From an uncultured Clostridia bacterium (GTDB lineage Bacteria; Bacillota; Clostridia; Oscillospirales; Acutalibacteraceae), in contig CALCYI010000073.1 of assembly GCA_937907605.1 (NCBI GenBank), positions 1 through 64,000 of the forward strand: a stretch of 64,000 nucleotides of DNA. Reading direction: 5' to 3'. The notes under the pieces were generated by a model, which was not told where the DNA came from, ran no database searches, and was given only the letters and a program-made list of their open reading frames with translations. Shown here piece after piece: positions 9,483-16,839 of this stretch; within the stretch, counting starts at the first letter, position 1, and every line of letters begins with the position of its first letter. Position numbers and translations under genes: made by a program.

Positions 9483-11268
9483 TAATCTCCTTATGGAATA
9501 ATTCATTCATTAATATTGTTTCTTCTACCTCTAACGCCTTGATTTCGGCAAAGATATCTTCGGACGGAACAGGTGGAACGAATTTGTAGAATAATCTTGT
9601 AAACGGAATTTCGTAACCCATCTTGTCTTTGCTCCTGTCCATATAAGCAAACTCGTTATATGGGGTTACGTTCTTTTTGAAATATTCGTCTATGTTTTCA
9701 CCGAAAGGAATGATTTCCGTATCGGTTCCTTTTTCCTTATTGGGCTGAGGTTTGCCCTTCTTGAGAACGGGCTTACCGTCTTCGCCAAGAATAGGAGTCA
9801 AGACCGTTACCTTTGTATAGCCGAAATAGTCGTTATCAAAAACCTTGCTTTCAATCGTAAGGTCTCCGTCTGAATATTCATTGTTATCAAATTTCTCATA
9901 AGCCTTTACAATGAGGTTAATGCATTTTTCGTCAAGGTCGACGCGCTTATTACCGATATTTTTTCTGCGCTTTTTAAAACACTTGGAAGCGTCAATCAAC
10001 TGTACCTTGCCTTTGCGGTGTTCTTCCTTGCCCTTGGTTAAAAGCCAAATATATGTAGAGATACCCGTATTGTAGAATAAGTCAGTTGGCATCTGGATAA
10101 TGGCTTCAACCAAATCCTCTTCAATAACATACTTGCGGATATTGGACGCGCCTGAGCCCGCATCGCCCGTAAAGAGCGAGGAGCCGTTCTGGATAATCGC
10201 CATTCTGCCAGAGCCATGCTTTAACTTCTTAACACCGTTGAGCATAAAGAGCATCTGACCGTCGGAAATTGCAGGTAAACCAGGACCGAAGCGTCCGTCA
10301 TAGCCTTCTCTTTTGTTTTCCTCTTCAACGGCTGCTCTTTCTCTTTTCCAGTCGATACCGAAGGGCGGATTACTGATAACGTAATCAAATTCGTAGCCTT
10401 TAAACTTATCGTCCGAAAGCGTATCGCCGTACATCATACCCGAAGCGTTACCGCCTTTAATAAGCATATCTGCTTTAGCGATAGCGTAAGTTTCAGGATT
10501 GAATTCCTGACCGAAGGCGGTAAGATCCGCGTCCTCGTTAATATCCTGAAGGCGCTCGGTAAGGCAACCAAGCATCTGTGAGGTACCCATTGCCATATCA
10601 TAAGCCGTTTTCGTGCAGCCCTGTTGTGCGATTTTTTCCTTTTCAGGAGATACAAGCAGCTCGGTCATTAGATAGATAACGTCGCGGCTGGTAAAATGGG
10701 CTCCCGCCTGCTCGTTATAGCTTTCTGAAAACTTACGGATAAGCTCTTCAAAGATATAGCCCATATCAGCAGATGTGATTTTGTCAGGAGACATATCGCC
10801 CTTTTCGGAGCAGAATTCCTGCACGACGATATAAAGCACGTTGCCATCCACCATGGTTTTAATCTGGTCGGCGAACTTAAAGTTCGAGATAATGTCCTTA
10901 ACATTATCGGAAAAGCCCTGAAGATAATCCTCAAAGTTAATGTCAATATCATCAGGCTCAGCAAGAAGCTTGTCAAAGTCAAACTTGCTGGAATTATAGA
11001 AACTATAGCCTGAGAGGGTAGTAAGGATACCGTCGCGAACCTGACCAGTTATCCCTTGCTCATCAAGCTTTTTCGCCTGCACCACAACAGCGGCTTTTGT
11101 TGGCTTCAATGCATCGTCAAAACGCTTTAAAACTGTCATCGGAAGGACAACCTTGCCGTATTCGTGCGGTTTAAAAAGCCCAACCAGGTGGGTTGCAATC
11201 TCCCAAATCAGATTGGCTTTTTCCTGAATATTTCTGCTTGTCTGCTTTTGTAAAGTGTTTAAAGACAT
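9466..11268 (-). CDS. hsdM: Type I restriction modification methylase subunit (HsdM)
   Basis: The 600-residue N6-adenine methyltransferase has the HsdM N-terminal helical domain (residues ~10-150), a SAM-binding motif I written DMAMGTSQML near 224-233, and catalytic motif IV NPPF near 300. The motif I variant replaces the usual DPACGTGG form; I know similar variants from a subgroup of HsdM proteins. The ATG at 11268 has AGAGG six to seven bases upstream, better than the longer in-frame extension to 11313. It is the first gene of the minus-strand operon behind a good promoter. Confidence 0.95.
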   Translation of the reverse strand: MSLNTLQKQTSRNIQEKANLIWEIATHLVGLFKPHEYGKVVLPMTVLKRFDDALKPTKAAVVVQAKKLDEQGITGQVRDGILTTLSGYSFYNSSKFDFDKLLAEPDDIDINFEDYLQGFSDNVKDIISNFKFADQIKTMVDGNVLYIVVQEFCSEKGDMSPDKITSADMGYIFEELIRKFSESYNEQAGAHFTSRDVIYLMTELLVSPEKEKIAQQGCTKTAYDMAMGTSQMLGCLTERLQDINEDADLTAFGQEFNPETYAIAKADMLIKGGNASGMMYGDTLSDDKFKGYEFDYVISNPPFGIDWKRERAAVEEENKREGYDGRFGPGLPAISDGQMLFMLNGVKKLKHGSGRMAIIQNGSSLFTGDAGSGASNIRKYVIEEDLVEAIIQMPTDLFYNTGISTYIWLLTKGKEEHRKGKVQLIDASKCFKKRRKNIGNKRVDLDEKCINLIVKAYEKFDNNEYSDGDLTIESKVFDNDYFGYTKVTVLTPILGEDGKPVLKKGKPQPNKEKGTDTEIIPFGENIDEYFKKNVTPYNEFAYMDRSKDKMGYEIPFTRLFYKFVPPVPSEDIFAEIKALEVEETILMNELFHKEINEYNF

Positions 11269-11303
11269 AACATACCTCTTAATAATATAATAACTCAATA
11301 TGT

Positions 11304-11332
11304 ATAATATCATAAAATATTATAATTTACAA
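11304..11332 (-). promoter_or_regulatory. Promoter of the restriction operon
   Basis: On the minus strand, TTGTAA (11327-11332) and TATTAT (11304-11309) are separated by 17 bases, about 35 bases before the hsdM start. It fits the vegetative sigma factor consensus. Confidence 0.65.
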
Positions 11333-11459
11333 CATTTAGTCTACTTGTGTGACAATATTTGGACTCTATTATTTCTTTCAAAATACCCATCAAAAAACAC
11401 TTGTCAAGGCTTTTTGCAAAAATAATCATAAATATTACCAAAAAAGACATATATGTAAC

Positions 11460-11540
11460 TTGTCCACGCTAAAATTCATGTTACAATTTAAATATAAGTT
11501 GTTATTCACCAAGAAGTTATAGGGCTTCTTGGAATTTTTT
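11460..11540 (+). promoter_or_regulatory. Promoter with a terminator-like leader hairpin
   Basis: TTGTCC (11460-11465) and TACAAT (11482-11487), 16 bases apart, are followed by a hairpin CCAAGAAG (11509-11516) with CTTCTTGG (11525-11532) and then AATTTTTT. The hairpin lies before the ribosome site of the next gene, so it could act as an attenuator, or end a very short transcript. Confidence 0.5.
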
Positions 11541-11566
11541 ATATAAACGTTAGTAAAAAAGGAGTG

Positions 11567-11830
11567 ATGAAAATCAGTACACTTGAGGATCTGTGGTACG
11601 GAAACATAAATCCAAGCACCAACCGCGATGTTACAATGAAGGAGCTGAACTTGGTTGATTTAATCGGGAGTGCACGATCAGACTTGAAAAGGGAGCTTCC
11701 AGATAACAAAAAGCTTCGGGAGTTGATTGACAACTACGATGAGTATTCGCAGTTCGTTGAATGTGAGGCGTTCAAACGGGGCTTCAGCCTTGCTGCTAAA
11801 ATTATGATTGAGATCTTATGTGATGACTGA
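11567..11830 (+). CDS. DUF6809-like small protein
   Basis: The 87-residue protein opens with STLEDLWYGNINPSTNRDV and ends with a helix GFSLAAKIMIEIL, the pattern of the DUF6809 family found in Clostridia and their mobile elements. No function is known. The ribosome site AAAAGGAG ends very close to the ATG; a GTG one codon earlier is the other option. A strong terminator overlaps its stop codon, so it is a single-gene unit. Confidence 0.7.
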   Translation: MKISTLEDLWYGNINPSTNRDVTMKELNLVDLIGSARSDLKRELPDNKKLRELIDNYDEYSQFVECEAFKRGFSLAAKIMIEILCDD

Positions 11831-11854
11831 GGACGGGTAACCGTCCTCTTTTTT
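11829..11854 (+). terminator. Terminator overlapping stop codon
   Basis: An 8 bp perfect stem GAGGACGG/CCGTCCTC with loop GTAA is followed by TTTTTT. The stem begins in the TGA stop of the preceding gene. Confidence 0.88.
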
Positions 11855-11902
11855 CTTGCATTAAAGTACATAATCGTATAAAATGTACTTGGAGGCAAGA
11901 TT

Positions 11903-13090
11903 ATGGTTAAACACAAATTATACGTTGGCGACAACTACGCAGTTCTTGATATGTTAATTGAGGAGAAGTTCAAGGTTGATATGATATATATTGACCCTAT
12001 ATACCATGCTCAAAATCATTATTTTAAAAAGTACAATGATAATGAGAAACTCTGGTTTACAACGCTGGTGCGAAAGATAAAAAAGTCAACAGAGCTTCTC
12101 AAGGATGACGGATTAATATTTATATCTATTGGTGACGACCAGGTCTGTAAGCTCAGGCTCGCCTGCGACAAGATGTTCGGTGACGATAACAGAATTGCTA
12201 TGATTGCAGTTAAAACACCCAATCAGACGGAAGGCTTAAACGTTATAAAGAATACCGAATACCTCTTGATTTACGGAATGGGCTCGGACAGTAAATTACA
12301 TTTCGAGGAGAAGGATCAGGAAGCTCGATGCACAACGGGAAGATACGGACAGGCCATACAGTCAATAGATATTCCCGCAGGAGTAAGCGTTGAAAAGGTT
12401 GCTGACGGTATCTACAGAAACAAAGACATAAAGAGAACGGGTGGATACGAGGACGTTGAACTTACAAACGGTCCAATCGTTGTCGAAAACGGTAGACTTA
12501 AGAACGGAATAACGCTGAGATGCAGATGGTCTTGTCCGAAAGACGTTCGTGCGTGGGCAAATAAGATTAAGAACGGCTCTACAGAACCGATTTACAATAA
12601 ATACGGCAAGGAATTAACGGAGTTTTATCTTTGGAGTGAGCGTTTTCAACCGCGCATGAAAAAGAAAGGATTTAAGAAGATCCCAACCACATGGGACCAA
12701 TACTTAACCAAAGGAAAAAATGAACTGACAGACATTATAGGCAAGCATGATTTTTCGTACCCGAAATCAGTTGAGTTTGTTAAGGATATAATAAAGCTCG
12801 GGACTGGTAAAGACGACGCCGTTGTGCTCGACTACTACGCAGGCTCAGGAACGACGCTGCAAGCTGTTGCAGAAATCAATCAAGAAGACGGTAAGAACAT
12901 AAAAGCTATTCTGGTTACCAACAACGAAAATGGTATCGTTGATAAAATCACGAAACCGCGTATCGAAGCCCTCCAAACAGGTATTCGTCCTGATGGTAGC
13001 AAGTACTCGGAAGGCATGGATTTTGAGTATGAAAAAATCGATATTGACGATGAAAGCATATACTACGATATGCCGTCGGTTGAGAATTGA
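11903..13090 (+). CDS. Orphan beta-type DNA methyltransferase with DPIY motif
   Basis: The 395-residue protein resembles Mod-type (type III-like) N6/N4 methyltransferases: catalytic motif IV is at MIYIDPIYHAQNHY (near residue 30) and SAM-binding motif I is near the C-terminal third (VVLDYYAGSGTTLQAV), the beta-class motif order. Motif IV normally reads DPPY; here the second proline is isoleucine. GGAGG lies 8 bases before the ATG. No restriction partner is adjacent, so it is an orphan, perhaps protecting the element from host restriction. Whether it is active is open. Confidence 0.85.
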   Translation: MVKHKLYVGDNYAVLDMLIEEKFKVDMIYIDPIYHAQNHYFKKYNDNEKLWFTTLVRKIKKSTELLKDDGLIFISIGDDQVCKLRLACDKMFGDDNRIAMIAVKTPNQTEGLNVIKNTEYLLIYGMGSDSKLHFEEKDQEARCTTGRYGQAIQSIDIPAGVSVEKVADGIYRNKDIKRTGGYEDVELTNGPIVVENGRLKNGITLRCRWSCPKDVRAWANKIKNGSTEPIYNKYGKELTEFYLWSERFQPRMKKKGFKKIPTTWDQYLTKGKNELTDIIGKHDFSYPKSVEFVKDIIKLGTGKDDAVVLDYYAGSGTTLQAVAEINQEDGKNIKAILVTNNENGIVDKITKPRIEALQTGIRPDGSKYSEGMDFEYEKIDIDDESIYYDMPSVEN

Positions 13091-13203
13091 TAAATGTTTT
13101 ACAGCTTCATTTTGGTAAAAAATGAAGGGGTAAACAGTTATCTCAAGTTGACAAGAGCAAACCCCGTGTTAAAATTAAATTACAAATGTTATTATTCAAA
13201 GAA

Positions 13204-13240
13204 AAACGCAAATTCGATCGGCTTCGGATTTGCGTTTTTT
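13204..13240 (+). terminator. Terminator after methyltransferase
   Basis: A 10 bp stem AAACGCAAAT/ATTTGCGTTT followed by T's, about 115 bases after the methyltransferase stop. Confidence 0.75.
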
Positions 13241-13307
13241 CTGTTGCGAAGGCACTCTTATTACCAGCGACAAAATGAATATTATTTATTAAGGAAGGAG
13301 TGGAAAA

Positions 13308-13429
13308 ATGTAGATTTGCCCTGAATGCAAAACCAAGTCATTGTGTCAGATGGACACACCAAGCCGTATAAGAGACGGCTTGAAATCCTAAAATGCAGAA
13401 CATCCAACTGCATGAAAAAATGGGTGTGA
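13308..13429 (+). pseudogene. Broken zinc-ribbon (Ogr/Delta-like) gene
   Basis: After GGAAGGAG and an ATG comes an immediate TAG, then a frame reading ICPECKTKSLCQMDTPSRIR up to a stop at 13389. The preceding frame (from 13382) continues as EILKCRTSNCMKKWV to a stop at 13427. Together they give CPEC...C..xxC, a four-cysteine zinc ribbon like Ogr/Delta family activators. One nonsense codon and one single-base shift break it. A rare recoding event is less likely than decay. Confidence 0.5.
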
Positions 13430-13468
13430 TCATTCTTTAACACAAAATACAATGACGAGGTGATGCAT

Positions 13469-14332
13469 ATGAGCAGAAAAGGAAGTATAGTTTTCCAAAT
13501 CAAAAACGAACTAATGGATATGTGCAGGTTTGGAGAGAGTAGAGATGAGGCTAAAAAGAACGGAACCGCCTATAAGTACATTTATTCCTACGGTACGTTA
13601 AACACATATCTGAAACAGCTCGGCTATATGGTTAAATGGTCAAAAACTAATAACATCAAGCTTAAATCTATAAACGACATAAAGGAACACGGCTCAAAAT
13701 GGCTGGAAAGCTGTAAAGCGCAGGGTATGAGTGCGTGGACATTGACCACAAGGCGAGCTGCACTTTCGAAGCTGTGCCAGGTGCCATATTCTTATTGGGG
13801 TGTAGACATCCCTAAAAGAACAAGAGACTCTGTTGTAAGAAGCCGCGATAAGTCAAAATCTTTAAAGCACTTCTCAGAACGGCTAAATAACAAACAAGTC
13901 GTGTTTGCCAAATGTAGCGGTCTGAGAGCCTCCGAAATGAAGGCACTTACAGCTGACGCTCTATATTTTGACAAAGGCGGTAATCCTTGGCTGAAAATCA
14001 CGAAGGGTACTAAGGGCGGTAAACCGCGTGAGGTTAAGCTCTACGGCACAACTGAGGAACTTAAACTATGCGTAAATATAATGCAAAACAGCAAAGGCAA
14101 AGTTTTCCCTGAATACAAGGAATGCAACAATCACGGCTATCGTTCAGATTATTGTCAGAGAGTATACGATGCTAACGCCAGAAACGTCAAAAATATAAAT
14201 AGCAGGGACGAAAAGGTCTACTGCAGGAAAGACAAAAAAGGCATTGTTTACGATAAGAAAGCACTCCAAACCTGTGCAGAAATGCTGGGACACGGAAGAT
14301 ATCAAGTATGTAATTTAAGTTATTTGTATTAA
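13469..14332 (+). CDS. Tyrosine-recombinase-like protein of a mobile element
   Basis: The 287-residue protein shows integrase features: an N-terminal SAM-like domain, CSGLRASEMKAL with the box I arginine (~residue 150), and a C-terminal LGHGRYQV followed 6 residues on by the terminal SYLY where the nucleophile tyrosine would sit. The usual HxxR box is not apparent. GACGAGG lies before the ATG at 13469, with two earlier in-frame starts possible. It is not the integrase adjacent to the attachment site, so it may be a resolvase, an inactive relative or a leftover of another element. Confidence 0.65.
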   Translation: MSRKGSIVFQIKNELMDMCRFGESRDEAKKNGTAYKYIYSYGTLNTYLKQLGYMVKWSKTNNIKLKSINDIKEHGSKWLESCKAQGMSAWTLTTRRAALSKLCQVPYSYWGVDIPKRTRDSVVRSRDKSKSLKHFSERLNNKQVVFAKCSGLRASEMKALTADALYFDKGGNPWLKITKGTKGGKPREVKLYGTTEELKLCVNIMQNSKGKVFPEYKECNNHGYRSDYCQRVYDANARNVKNINSRDEKVYCRKDKKGIVYDKKALQTCAEMLGHGRYQVCNLSYLY

Positions 14333-14336
14333 TTAT

Positions 14337-14454
14337 TTGACAATGGTAAAAGGTGTGTTATCATTATTATAGAAATTATGTATATTAAATATATTTTCTA
14401 AAAACATCATAAAGATTAGCCAGTCATTCAACGTTTTGGATAACTGGCTTTTTA
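14337..14454 (+). promoter_or_regulatory. TTGACA box and leader hairpin before the 14474 gene
   Basis: TTGACA (14337-14342) is a good -35 box; the -10 is imprecise (TTATCA or TCATTA). A 7 bp stem AGCCAGT (14418-14424)/ACTGGCT (14443-14449) followed by TTTTTAA lies just before the ribosome site. As upstream of 11567, a terminator-like hairpin stands between promoter and gene. Confidence 0.4.
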
Positions 14455-14473
14455 ATTTGAAAGGAGATTTTTT

Positions 14474-15397
14474 ATGAAAAAAGAAATCAAAAAGGACAAC
14501 CTCATATTAGAAGACGTTGTCTATTTCGAGGAAAAGGACGGTAAATATGTGTCGACAGCGAAAGACACATTTTACTATCAGTTTCTTATGGAACGAGCCG
14601 ATGCATCCATAAACGGTCAGAACAATCTTAAGGCTGCTACGGATTTTGAAAATTATGAGAAAATCTATGTGGCTTTGTTAAATGCTGGCGTTTTAAATTA
14701 TCCTGCCTTCTGTATCGACTGGACGCCCATATACGGCGGTGCGTGCTTCAGTTTTAACTTGAGCAAAGCAATGCACGATTTAAAACTTGAAGCAATCCTC
14801 GCAAATGAGCTCAAGGGTGAGATATCTTCTGATTATATTCAGACAATGTTAAATCCCGCAGACTCTTTCAGGTGTGCAATCTGTGGTGCCGTTAGCTTAT
14901 CGAGGCATGTTGCTTTCATTGTTGACGGTAAAAAGACTACATATTGTCTGGCTTGCCATCCGATCAGTAAGGAGTGCCAGTATCAAATTCAGAAGGTTTA
15001 CCATAAAAGCGGAACTCTCGACGCTGTTAGAGAAAGGATACGCTTAATTGATGAAGCGTGCAAGCCACGCATCGCAGAGGGCAAAACCATTAATATTCTT
15101 ATTGACGAGTTTATCGAGGAAAATAGCGTAAACACCAATCCAGAAGTATCTGAAATTGAAAAGCTTTTTGAAAAAGGAGGATATGAACAGTTCCAAGTTT
15201 TTGCTTACGATGATTGCGGGCTCGCAATAATCAACAGGGAACGCGCTGTCGATATTGATGTGTTCTCTGAAATAGCGGCTTTATCTGAAGATGGCACTGA
15301 AATTCTGGCTTTGTTTAGTAAGGCTGGTGTTTGTTGGGTCGATGACGATGCGAGAAAATTTGTGCAGACAATAGAGAGGAGCATTGAAAATGGATGA
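14474..15397 (+). CDS. Unknown protein with zinc-finger-like cysteines
   Basis: The 307-residue protein is not recognised. Residues ~60-120 (IYVALLNAGVLNYPAF to KGEISSDY) match a domain that also forms most of the next gene's product. Residues ~137-163 carry FRCAICGAVS and TTYCLACHP, a CxxC...CxxC pair that could bind zinc. AAGGAG lies 8 bases before the ATG. Its 3' end overlaps the next gene by 8 bases, so the two are coupled. Function unknown; accessory protein of the element. Confidence 0.75.
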   Translation: MKKEIKKDNLILEDVVYFEEKDGKYVSTAKDTFYYQFLMERADASINGQNNLKAATDFENYEKIYVALLNAGVLNYPAFCIDWTPIYGGACFSFNLSKAMHDLKLEAILANELKGEISSDYIQTMLNPADSFRCAICGAVSLSRHVAFIVDGKKTTYCLACHPISKECQYQIQKVYHKSGTLDAVRERIRLIDEACKPRIAEGKTINILIDEFIEENSVNTNPEVSEIEKLFEKGGYEQFQVFAYDDCGLAIINRERAVDIDVFSEIAALSEDGTEILALFSKAGVCWVDDDARKFVQTIERSIENG

Positions 15398-15713
15398 GGT
15401 TATAATGGATAGGTTTTTCCTGAAAGAACCGTTTCCTGCTGATGCTGTTGTGAACGAAGAAAATTATTTTGTAAAAGTGTACAATGATAGAAGGCATATG
15501 GAGCATATATACCGTACCCTTCATGATGTAGGTATCCTTGTCCCTAAAAATCCCTGTGTTGTAAAGTTTAATCTTGTACACGATACGGTTTTCTTTGAAT
15601 TTAACATCACAAAAGCGCTGAATGAGTATCCTATGCTCAACACGACAATGAAAAAATATCTAACGGGTGAGTCCCTGGATTTCTGGAACAGATTAGTCAG
15701 CATTAAAAGTTAA
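15390..15713 (+). CDS. Unknown small protein, paralogous to domain in previous gene
   Basis: The 107-residue protein repeats the pattern of the upstream protein: HIYRTLHDVGILVPKNP, then a beta segment, FFEFNITKALNEYP and YLTGESLDFW. I infer a duplicated domain. GAGGAG lies 8 bases before the ATG at 15390; a TTG at 15384 is a poorer start. A terminator follows its stop. Confidence 0.7.
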   Translation: MDEVIMDRFFLKEPFPADAVVNEENYFVKVYNDRRHMEHIYRTLHDVGILVPKNPCVVKFNLVHDTVFFEFNITKALNEYPMLNTTMKKYLTGESLDFWNRLVSIKS

Positions 15714-15718
15714 TAATG

Positions 15719-15752
15719 AAAGGCGCTGGAAACAGCGTCTTTTTGTTTTTTT
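15719..15752 (+). terminator. Terminator
   Basis: An 8 bp stem AGGCGCTG/CAGCGTCT (one G-U pair) with a GAAA loop, then TTTTGTTTTTTTG. Confidence 0.85.
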
Positions 15753-15797
15753 GTCTGTTAATTTGACTAAAAAAACATATATTTCGTAAATTTAGTC

Positions 15798-16004
15798 AAT
15801 TATGCAGTATTAATATTTCGGAGGGCAAAGTTAGTTTTGAAAAGTTTTATTGTGTGCAAAATTTATCAGCGTTTTAACATCACTTTTTTGGAAAAAACAA
15901 TAATTTTGCAGTATTAATAAATATCGGAAGAAATTAAACTTTTTTATAAAAAATATATGTAATTATGCACATTTTTCGGAAAAAAAGAAAATTATGCAGT
16001 ATTA
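15798..16004 (+). repeat. Iteron-like direct repeats (probable replication origin or operator) of element 1
   Basis: Four related copies of AATTATGCAGTATTA lie at 15798, 15902 (AATTTTGCAGTATTA), 15961 (diverged: AATTATGCACATTTT) and 15990. The first three are followed by TCGG after 2-9 bases. They lie in a very A+T-rich 360-base stretch without genes just upstream of a winged-helix gene and an SF3 helicase gene, the layout of an iteron origin or of a multi-copy operator. Confidence 0.6.
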
Positions 16005-16081
16005 TATGGTGTAAGAAATATATAAAAAAGTTTATTCCTTTACAACCAAACTCATTTTTGAAAGGAGGTGATAAATGAAGG

Positions 16082-16585
16082 ATGCACTTATTTTTGAGTA
16101 TTAACGGAAAAACCGAAATACCTATAAAATCTATTAAAGAATATACTGCTTCGGAGTTGGCATTACTGGTTATCGCGACAAAGGCTAAGAGTATTGAAAA
16201 GAGTGAGCTTTATTCATCCTTTAACCTTGGTGCTCAAACAATTAGAAAAGCAATATATTCATTAAGTAAAAAAGGTCATGTATATATGGATTGGCATACG
16301 GTTTACTTTATGCAGCAGAACACTGACACAGTTGAAGTTAGCCTAAAACCTGCAATGCTTTATTTCAAAAAAGAAATAACGGCTACAGAATTAAGAGTCC
16401 TTTACGCAATGGAACTGCTATCTCAAATGCACAAACAGCTTAATGCTAAAAACATAAGCGCTCTGCTCAACATGGACAGAAGCGAAGCGTCCAAAGCGCT
16501 AATATCTCTTAATTCAAAGGGACTGCTAACAAAACATAATAACGATAGCGCAGCGCATCATTACTATTCCTTAGGGTCAGAATAA
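16082..16585 (+). CDS. Winged-helix DNA-binding protein, replication or regulation
   Basis: The 167-residue protein seems to hold two winged-helix units (residues ~22-65 and ~95-160; the second, LNAKNISALLNMDRSEASKA, is MarR-like). The strong ribosome site AAAGGAGGTGAT fits an ATG at 16075 that opens an 8-codon frame (MKDALIFEY then stop) rather than the 16082 ATG. Removing one T from the T5 run after position 16090 would give a smooth MKDALILSINGK N-terminus. So either the gene starts late at 16082, or a one-base slip has occurred. It directly follows the iteron region and likely binds it. Confidence 0.7.
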   Translation: MHLFLSINGKTEIPIKSIKEYTASELALLVIATKAKSIEKSELYSSFNLGAQTIRKAIYSLSKKGHVYMDWHTVYFMQQNTDTVEVSLKPAMLYFKKEITATELRVLYAMELLSQMHKQLNAKNISALLNMDRSEASKALISLNSKGLLTKHNNDSAAHHYYSLGSE

Positions 16586-16648
16586 GCCCTATATAAATGG
16601 TAATTAATCTAATAATTAATAAGTTTATTAGTTTTAATACAATAAGCT

Positions 16649-16690
16649 AAATGTGATTTATCACATTTACCGTTTACGCAATTTACGCAA
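16649..16690. repeat. Palindrome and tandem 9-mers before the helicase gene
   Basis: AAATGTGA (16649-16656) and TCACATTT (16661-16668) form a perfect 8 bp dyad. Immediately after, TTTACGCAA occurs twice back to back (16673-16681 and 16682-16690). The 250-base intergenic stretch 16586-16839 is otherwise A+T-rich without genes. These may be protein-binding sites of the replication module. Confidence 0.45.
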
Positions 16691-16839
16691 AAAACAATAC
16701 TCTTTTATATTAACTACTAACTATAAAAGAATAATAAACTTGTGTAAATAGGTAAATATGTAAATTGCTCATTCTAGGAATGTTGAAAACAGCCATGCTG
16801 TTTCACAAAAAAGCAAATTAAATAAAAGAGGTTAAAAAC

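Noticed and set aside
260..11268. BREX or DISARM system
   Set aside because: No PglX, BrxC, PglZ or DrmA/B homologue is visible; the core is clearly type I hsdMSR.
16075..16101. An 8-codon peptide gene (MKDALIFEY)
   Set aside because: More likely the mis-framed start of the winged-helix gene than a separate gene; reported as a finding instead.
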